Shown here: one piece after another, positions 63,193 to 64,000 of the stretch
Numbering within the stretch: the stretch's first letter is position 1
Layout: every line of letters begins with the position of its first letter
NCBI GenBank assembly: GCA_947501105.1
Contig: CANMUP010000003.1
Location: 124,001 to 188,000, forward strand
Direction of reading: 5' to 3'
Length of the DNA stretch: 64,000 bases
DNA from: an uncultured Flaviramulus sp.
GTDB lineage: Bacteria; Bacteroidota; Bacteroidia; Flavobacteriales; Flavobacteriaceae
The notes under the pieces: model-generated
Seen by the model: only the letters and a program-made list of their open reading frames with translations
What the model was told of the DNA's origin: nothing
The model's database searches: none
Translations under genes and position numbers: made by a program

Positions 63193-63747
63193 TTATTTAA
63201 TTCTTCTTATAATGTTTTGCAAAACAGTTTCGTAATACGATTTGTTTGAAGGAACAAAATGATTTTCGTTATCATTTATGTTATCAATAAGCTGTTTAAA
63301 ATCATCTGTAGAAATTAGTTTTAAAGCTTCAACTTCTTCAGTTTGTGGTATTAAATCAGAAAGAGCAACTTTTAACTCTGAGATAAAAGAATGATGAAAC
63401 TCATTGTCAATAATACCATTTTCATAAGTTTGAAAACATTCATAAACACCAATTTTAATCAAGTCATTTTCAAAAAGGGACAACCCAATTTCTTCTTTAG
63501 TTTCTCTTATGGCGCCTTGTATAATGGTTTCTCCAGTATCTATATGCCCAGCTACCGAAACATCCCAAAGAAGCGGGAAAATTATTTTTTTTGCAGATCG
63601 TTGCGATAGTAAAACACCTCCATTGTTGGTGTAAAACCAAACATGAGCTGTGTTATGATAATGTCCTTCTTTATGGATGATTGATTTAGGTACAGATTTA
63701 CCAGTTGGTTCGCCTTGCTTTGTTACTATATCAATAAACTCATCCAT
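63193..63747 (-). CDS. NUDIX hydrolase
   Basis: 184 residues. The Nudix box is GHIDTGETIIQGAIRETKEEIGL, a full match to Gx5Ex7REUxEExGU. The N-terminal part (IDIVTKQGEPTGKSVPKSIIHKEGHYHNTAHVWFY) resembles isopentenyl-diphosphate isomerase-like Nudix proteins. It removes nucleoside-diphosphate-linked or related moieties; the substrate is not known. It follows the aminotransferase stop by 9 bp. Confidence 0.9.
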   Translation of the reverse strand: MDEFIDIVTKQGEPTGKSVPKSIIHKEGHYHNTAHVWFYTNNGGVLLSQRSAKKIIFPLLWDVSVAGHIDTGETIIQGAIRETKEEIGLSLFENDLIKIGVYECFQTYENGIIDNEFHHSFISELKVALSDLIPQTEEVEALKLISTDDFKQLIDNINDNENHFVPSNKSYYETVLQNIIRRIK

Positions 63748-63756
63748 ATTAAACCT

Positions 63757-64000
63757 TTATAAATGAGAAGCTATACATGATATTAGAGGCTTAAAATCTT
63801 CGGCTGTATTGAATAAATGACAAGAAATCCTAATATAATTGCCCCTAAATGAAACAAAAATATTTTTGTTAAATAAGTCTTTCTTTAAGGCATCAACATC
63901 TAATCTTTCAGGTAATCTAACTCCGAATAGATGATGTGTTCTATATTCTGAATCTTCAATATAGCAACCTAAAGCTTTTAATTCTTTAACAGCTTCCGCA
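63757..64000 (-). CDS. Class V aminotransferase, partial (C-terminal 80 residues)
   Basis: The frame ends at the TAA complementary to 63757-63759 and runs off the right edge; it is not in the ORF track. The visible part (HHLFGVRLPERLDVDALKKDL, NIFVSFRGNYIRISCHLFNT) is the C-terminal small domain of a fold-type I, class V PLP enzyme (cysteine desulfurase or kynureninase-like). It is cotranscribed with the NUDIX gene. Confidence 0.8.
   Translation of the reverse strand, partial: AEAVKELKALGCYIEDSEYRTHHLFGVRLPERLDVDALKKDLFNKNIFVSFRGNYIRISCHLFNTAEDFKPLISCIASHL

Overview
The window is AT-rich, gene-dense chromosomal DNA from a member of the Flavobacteriaceae (Bacteroidota). The evidence is the gene set (a GldF-GldG gliding ABC component next to dnaN, the bacillithiol deacetylase BshB1, DUF2911, DUF2490, DUF3307 and DUF4212 families, a fused CcsBA haem lyase, many secreted proteins with signal peptides ending in AQ or with lipoboxes) and the repeated use of the Bacteroidota -7 promoter element TAnnTTTG. 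There is one tRNA (His), no rRNA, no CRISPR array, no prophage and no classical insertion sequence.

Layout. 1-9.5 kb: a partial DUF2520 gene, a truncated haemoglobin, ccsBA, a DinB-like gene, a membrane AraC regulator divergent from a DUF2911 gene, a SatD/DUF3307 pair with a three-site operator array, then mscL. 9.5-13.9 kb: HAD phosphatase, MATE exporter, a 402-bp GIY-YIG element bounded by inverted palindromic repeats, rlmF, DUF2490. 13.9-24.7 kb: pckA with an SLC13 permease, bshB1, tRNA-His, tandem M28 lipoproteins, DUF3108, a double universal stress protein and a membrane class III cyclase. 24.9-34.9 kb: a regulatory block with NifJ (pyruvate:ferredoxin oxidoreductase), an OsmC protein behind a clear sigma-54 promoter with upstream palindromes, an AraC regulator, a CNB-PAS-sigma-54 activator and, divergent from it, a class III cyclase/TolB-like/TPR protein.

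35-45.6 kb: small membrane-protein cassettes with shared boundary sequences, dnaN, a fused gldFG, a monooxygenase, a SAM hydrolase-like gene, phoH, purC, another cassette carrying a thioredoxin-like lipoprotein, and several dispersed palindromic repeats. 45.6-57.5 kb: S41 protease, AraC and TfoX-like genes, AgcS alanine symporter, a DUF4212/sodium-solute symporter pair, Lrp, DinB-like genes, a Bcr/CflA exporter, Crp/Fnr, SnoaL-like, YceI and a one-domain DEAD-box protein. 57.5-64 kb: an amidohydrolase, a three-gene acyl-CoA carboxylase operon (BCCP, biotin carboxylase, carboxyltransferase), PrsW, a NUDIX hydrolase and a partial class V aminotransferase.

Genes that probably work together: the carboxylase operon (propionyl-CoA or acyl-CoA carboxylation); the SLC13 permease with pckA (acid uptake and gluconeogenesis); the sigma-54 activator with its candidate target promoter at the OsmC gene and with the adjacent nucleotide cyclase; DUF4212 with its symporter; and SatD with DUF3307. 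The most unusual signals are the GIY-YIG repeat element, the sigma-54/cyclic-nucleotide block, the cassettes whose ends covary, and the 28-bp-spaced operator array.
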